Positions 5,993 through 7,630 of a DNA stretch of 7,630 nt are shown here, piece after piece. The stretch is taken from contig CAKURL010000053.1 of NCBI GenBank assembly GCA_934675685.1, forward strand, positions 1-7,630, written 5' to 3'. Each line of letters begins with the position of its first letter. The stretch's first letter is position 1. Made by a program: the position numbers and the translations under genes. Origin of the DNA: an uncultured Candidatus Melainabacteria bacterium (GTDB taxonomy: Bacteria; Cyanobacteriota; Vampirovibrionia; Gastranaerophilales; Gastranaerophilaceae). The notes under the pieces are model-generated. The model ran no database searches and had not been told where the DNA came from. It saw only the letters and a list, made by a program, of their open reading frames with translations.

Positions 5993-6550
5993 CTATGACA
6001 ATTTTATTGTGTTACCTTGGATTTCAGAGCTAATAGAGTTGTCTAATTGGTCAAGTTCTGCTCTCATAGACTCTTCTTCAGTTTGTAAATTTGTCATTTC
6101 TGTTTCAATTTCTTTTTGTTTTTCGTTCAAAATTGGAGCGAATTCTTCTGCATATTCTTTCAAGTTTTCTTCGTAGAAATTTTGCAAAATACTATCGTAG
6201 TCAAGAGACCCTGTTTCTGGGTCGAAATATAATTGTGCTTGAGAAGCAAGCCCAGATGAAGCATATTGATCCGCTGTCAAATTTTCATACGTTTGAGTAT
6301 AATAATTTGCTTGATCTTGTGCGACTGACATAGCTGCATCTTGCGCATTTTCCATAAAAGTCATCGCGTCTCCAAATAATGAAGTCCCAATGGAAGCGAT
6401 TTGTGAAGGAGAAATAACTCCTTGAGAAATAGCGCTTGAGAAATTTGCTAATCTTCTTTGAATACTGCTTAATTGAATTTGTTCTAAGCTGTTGTCGTTT
6501 AATTGTTGCTTAAGCGAAACCTTACGCAACGTCAATGTTGCCCAACCCAT
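5993..6550 (-). CDS. Unrecognised coiled-coil protein, 185 aa (N-terminus MGWATLTLRK)
   Basis: I do not recognise a characterised family. The product is 185 aa, without Cys, signal peptide or membrane segment, and rich in Gln, Glu, Ser and Ala. Residues 1-10 are MGWATLTLRK. Residues about 11-40 form a probable amphipathic helix (SLKQQLNDNSLEQIQLSSIQRRL). The middle (41-110) is small-residue rich with paired aromatics (ANYYTQTYENL, AQLYFDPETG). Residues about 125-175 are a strongly acidic helical or coiled-coil region (EENLKEYAEEF to MRAELDQLDNSI). The start ATG is preferred over the GTG three codons upstream, because that GTG overlaps the AGGAG ribosome binding site. The gene stands alone, with a strong ribosome binding site, its own terminator and a repeat-rich upstream region, which suggests a well-expressed monocistronic gene. 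My impression is that proteins with this N-terminus recur in Gastranaerophilales, but I cannot verify this. A structural or surface-associated role is possible but unproven. Confidence 0.8.
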   Translation of the reverse strand: MGWATLTLRKVSLKQQLNDNSLEQIQLSSIQRRLANFSSAISQGVISPSQIASIGTSLFGDAMTFMENAQDAAMSVAQDQANYYTQTYENLTADQYASSGLASQAQLYFDPETGSLDYDSILQNFYEENLKEYAEEFAPILNEKQKEIETEMTNLQTEEESMRAELDQLDNSISSEIQGNTIKLS

Positions 6551-6558
6551 AATACACA

Positions 6559-6563
6559 CTCCT
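6559..6563 (-). promoter_or_regulatory. Shine-Dalgarno site of the 185-aa protein gene
   Basis: The minus strand reads AGGAG eight bases before the ATG at 6550. The alternative GTG start at 6559-6557 overlaps this site, so it cannot be used. Confidence 0.8.
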
Positions 6564-6611
6564 AAATATTTAATTTTTAAACTAACCTTACATTTTAATA
6601 AAGTATTTTTG

Positions 6612-6640
6612 TTTTTGTTTATTGCCTTTTTTGTTTATTG
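6612..6640. repeat. 13-bp direct repeat, 16-bp period, upstream of the 185-aa gene
   Basis: TTTTTGTTTATTG occurs at 6612-6624 and again at 6628-6640, with no mismatch and a 3-nt spacer. It lies 62-90 bp upstream of the minus-strand start codon. It could be a pair of regulator sites or simply T-rich slippage. Confidence 0.7.
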
Positions 6641-6643
6641 TTC

Positions 6644-6661
6644 TTTACATTTCTTAACATG
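6644..6661 (+). promoter_or_regulatory. HLR1-like direct repeat upstream of the 185-aa gene
   Basis: TTTACATT-TC-TTAACATG. The first 8-mer matches the RpaB HLR1 half-site (G/T)TTACA(T/A)(T/A) exactly. The second, at the correct 10-bp period, matches 6 of 8. It shares the TTAACAT word with the repeat upstream of rpaB. Function is inferred. Confidence 0.35.
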
Positions 6662-6667
6662 ATTTGT

Positions 6668-6688
6668 GGTGTTGGGGTGGTGGACTGG
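6668..6688 (+). other. G-rich patch, possible two-tetrad G-quadruplex
   Basis: Five G runs of two to four bases lie within 21 nt (GG, GGGG, GG, GG, GG) in an otherwise AT-rich spacer. Two-tetrad quadruplexes are weak, so this is only a compositional oddity. Confidence 0.3.
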
Positions 6689-6763
6689 TTTTGCGTTGAA
6701 TAATGCAACATGCCATTGCGAAAGCTTTAAAAGTAAAAAATGTTAAAAATTTAATTTCAATAT

Positions 6764-6945
6764 GTCATTCTGAAAATTAGAAAAACAAGTAAAACGTAGT
6801 TTTTCAATTTGTTCAGAATCTCTAAAACGTGAAATGCAGAAATTCAACACCAAATAAAGACCCTGAAACTAGTTCAGGGTGACGGATTGCAGAGTTAATT
6901 CTTTCATTTCATGTTTTAGGGATTCTGAAATAAATTCAGAATGAC
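6764..6945. repeat. 182-bp nested palindromic repeat element (REP/MITE-like)
   Basis: The ends are exact inverted repeats, GTCATTCTGAA (6764-6774) and TTCAGAATGAC (6935-6945). Inside, TTCAGAATCTCTAAAACGTG (6812-6831) followed by AAATG is mirrored by the complement of 6906-6930 with two mismatches, and the two arms enclose a central hairpin. The left arm carries an extra self-complementary stretch of about 30 nt (6775-6811) that the right arm lacks. No open frame, transposase or clear target-site duplication is visible. It resembles clustered REP-type palindromes or a non-autonomous miniature element. Confidence 0.75.
6860..6880. repeat. Central hairpin of the palindromic element
   Basis: ACCCTGAA pairs perfectly with TTCAGGGT around a 5-nt loop, followed by GACGG. 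It resembles the 'CCTGAA...TTCAGG-TGACG' palindromes dispersed in many bacterial genomes. It has no U run, so it is not a typical terminator. Confidence 0.7.
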
Positions 6946-6964
6946 GTGCTGCATAATTTATATT

Positions 6965-7084
6965 TTATTCAACATTAAATTCGCTATGTTCACTTCTCTT
7001 GCTCCTGTGGTGCTCGGCTTTGTCTTTGCTTGTTTCTGTGGACGCGTCGCGTCGCACATCAGCTTCGCTTCGGTTCTCCTCCAA
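6965..7084 (-). other. GC-rich segment with an open minus-strand frame but no proper start
   Basis: The stretch from about 7000 to 7080 is clearly richer in G and C than its surroundings, with GCGTC repeated at 7043-7052. One minus-strand frame is open from the TAA at 7102-7100 down to the TAA at 6967-6965. It encodes a very charged tail-like peptide that begins EENRSEADVRRDASTETSKD and ends SEHSEFNVE. Only a TTG without a ribosome binding site is available as start. It could be the decayed 3' end of a foreign gene or a dispersed repeat that adds a C-terminal tail to genes it follows. It is not called as a gene. Confidence 0.45.
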
Positions 7085-7175
7085 ACATATTAAAAAAAGT
7101 TACACTTTTAAAATCTGTGGAACAAAATAACTAAGCTAGCATAAAAACTTTGTCAAACCAGAAAGGCAGGACGCT

Positions 7176-7466
7176 ATGATTTTGGAATTTAAGGTAGATG
7201 AATTATCGGTTCAGGGCGCATGGCTCAAGACTTTGTATGATTTAATTGAAGAATTAAATTGTAAATGTCAAACATACATGGAAGAAAAATACAACACGAA
7301 CAGATGTTGTTTTTCACCCGTTCGTGTTGTCAAAATTTTTGGTGCTGATTCTATGCTAAGTTGGCTAAAATTGAGAGTAGAAAGATATAACCACTTTGTG
7401 GATTCTTTGAATTCTCAAGAAATGTTTAGCGCATCTTTTATAGATGAAGAAGACGAAGCTTCTTAA
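7176..7466 (+). CDS. Unrecognised small protein, 96 aa
   Basis: I do not recognise the family. The product is mostly helical and carries no signal peptide or membrane span. It has three tryptophan/leucine-rich helical parts (AWLKTLYDLIEELN at 15-28, SMLSWLKLRVERYNHFVDSL at 59-78) around a Cys-bearing middle (CKC at 29-31, RCCFSP at 43-48). The acidic tail is DEEDEAS. The four cysteines (CxC and CC) could bind a metal, but the spacing fits no motif I know. The ATG has upstream AAAGG and AGGA sequences at usable distance, and the protein-like composition supports a real gene. An 11-bp perfect inverted repeat lies in the middle of the reading frame. It ends two bases before the stop of the convergent gene to its right. 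Confidence 0.65.
   Translation: MILEFKVDELSVQGAWLKTLYDLIEELNCKCQTYMEEKYNTNRCCFSPVRVVKIFGADSMLSWLKLRVERYNHFVDSLNSQEMFSASFIDEEDEAS
7291..7330. repeat. 11-bp perfect inverted repeat inside the 96-aa gene
   Basis: ACAACACGAAC (7291-7301) and GTTCGTGTTGT (7320-7330) are exact reverse complements with an 18-nt loop. The loop includes TGTTGT (7305-7310), which can pair with the first six bases of the left arm, so two competing hairpins are possible. Confidence 0.75.
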
Positions 7467-7468
7467 AA

Positions 7469-7630
7469 CTATACAGCTAAGAATTCAACATTTAAATATT
7501 CGTTTGTAGCAAAGTTCATTTGTAATTCTTGAATTTTTGCACTAACTTTTTTGCCGTCCAAGTTCAATTCCCAAGTTGCGTCTTGGTTGTCTTTGTATGC
7601 AAGTTCAAATTCATGGGTATTGATTTGGAT
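7469..7630 (-). CDS. Unrecognised protein, C-terminal 53 residues (5' end outside window)
   Basis: A minus-strand frame is open from the right edge to a TAG at 7471-7469. The 53 visible residues include HEFELAYKDNQDATWELNLDG, and later AKIQELQMNFATNEYLNVEFLAV. Alternating polar and hydrophobic residues suggest beta strands, but no family is recognised. It converges on the 96-aa gene with a 2-nt gap, consistent with the tight 3' junctions elsewhere in the window. Reading-frame length and protein-like composition support a real gene; the start and function cannot be seen. Confidence 0.6.
   Translation of the reverse strand: MQINTHEFELAYKDNQDATWELNLDGKKVSAKIQELQMNFATNEYLNVEFLAV

Larger units (their letters stand above)
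6551..7175. other. 625-bp intergenic region without a supported gene, rich in small repeats
   Basis: No frame here has both a start with a ribosome binding site and protein-like sequence. From the left it holds the upstream region of the 185-aa gene (direct repeats, HLR1-like box), a G-rich patch, a GCCATTGCGAAAGC stretch (6712-6725) like the degenerate 'GTCATTGCGA' repeats of other bacteria, a nested palindromic element, a GC-rich segment, and the short upstream region of the 96-aa gene. No convincing promoter for the 96-aa gene can be named. Confidence 0.7.

Noticed and set aside
6091..6333. Plus-strand 80-codon frame opposite the 185-aa gene
   Set aside because: Antisense shadow without a ribosome binding site; the minus-strand gene has start, ribosome binding site and terminator.
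6860..6880. Central hairpin as a transcription terminator
   Set aside because: No U run follows on either strand and no gene ends nearby.
6764..6945. CRISPR array or structured small RNA gene
   Set aside because: The repeats are inverted, not regularly spaced direct repeats, and no promoter or terminator frames the element.

Overview
The window comes from an AT-rich bacterial chromosome. It most likely belongs to the non-photosynthetic side branch of the Cyanobacteria (Melainabacteria/Vampirovibrionia, for example a gut Gastranaerophilales). The strongest clue is an OmpR-family response regulator at 5042-5791 (minus) that matches cyanobacterial/plastid RpaB (Ycf27) along its whole length. 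A pentapeptide-repeat protein of cyanobacterial style and the gatC gene of the indirect Gln/Asn-tRNA pathway agree with this. No photosynthesis gene is visible. The lineage call is an inference from remembered family sequences, not from a search.

Layout, left to right. The 3' end of a family-5 (peptide/nickel) ABC transporter substrate-binding protein (2-658, plus) runs in from the left. It meets the convergent gatC-pyrG pair (2553-655, minus), and the two stop codons overlap in a CTAG. A divergent promoter region at about 2574-2625 separates gatC from a plus-strand cluster. That cluster holds a NarL/FixJ response regulator (2633-3289), a second response regulator joined to it by a TAATG overlap (3289-3909), and a 173-aa pentapeptide-repeat protein (3926-4447). 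The pentapeptide gene converges, again with overlapping stops (TTAA), on a small M14 metallopeptidase (5040-4444, minus). The peptidase gene starts 1 nt after the rpaB stop and so forms an rpaB-peptidase operon. Upstream of rpaB lie its promoter region and a clear intrinsic terminator (5915-5942, minus strand) that ends a monocistronic gene for an unrecognised 185-aa coiled-coil protein (6550-5993, minus).

The 6551-7175 gap is the only long non-coding stretch. It looks like an accumulation site for small elements: a 13-bp direct repeat, an HLR1-like box, a G-rich patch, a 182-bp nested palindromic repeat element, and a GC-rich segment that is open in one minus-strand frame but has no normal start. 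After it come a 96-aa unrecognised gene (7176-7466, plus) and the C-terminal end of another unrecognised gene (7630-7469, minus), converging with a 2-nt gap.

Functionally, three response regulators lie within 3.2 kb and no histidine kinase is present, so all three are orphans here. The rpaB-M14 peptidase pairing suggests a link between the RpaB regulator (a relative of WalR) and cell-wall peptide turnover. HLR1-like direct repeats upstream of rpaB and of the 185-aa gene suggest autoregulation and a possible target. These links are inferences. I see no CRISPR array, tRNA, rRNA, transposase or phage gene. No clear new defence or mobile system is present; the oddities are mainly regulatory and repeat-related.
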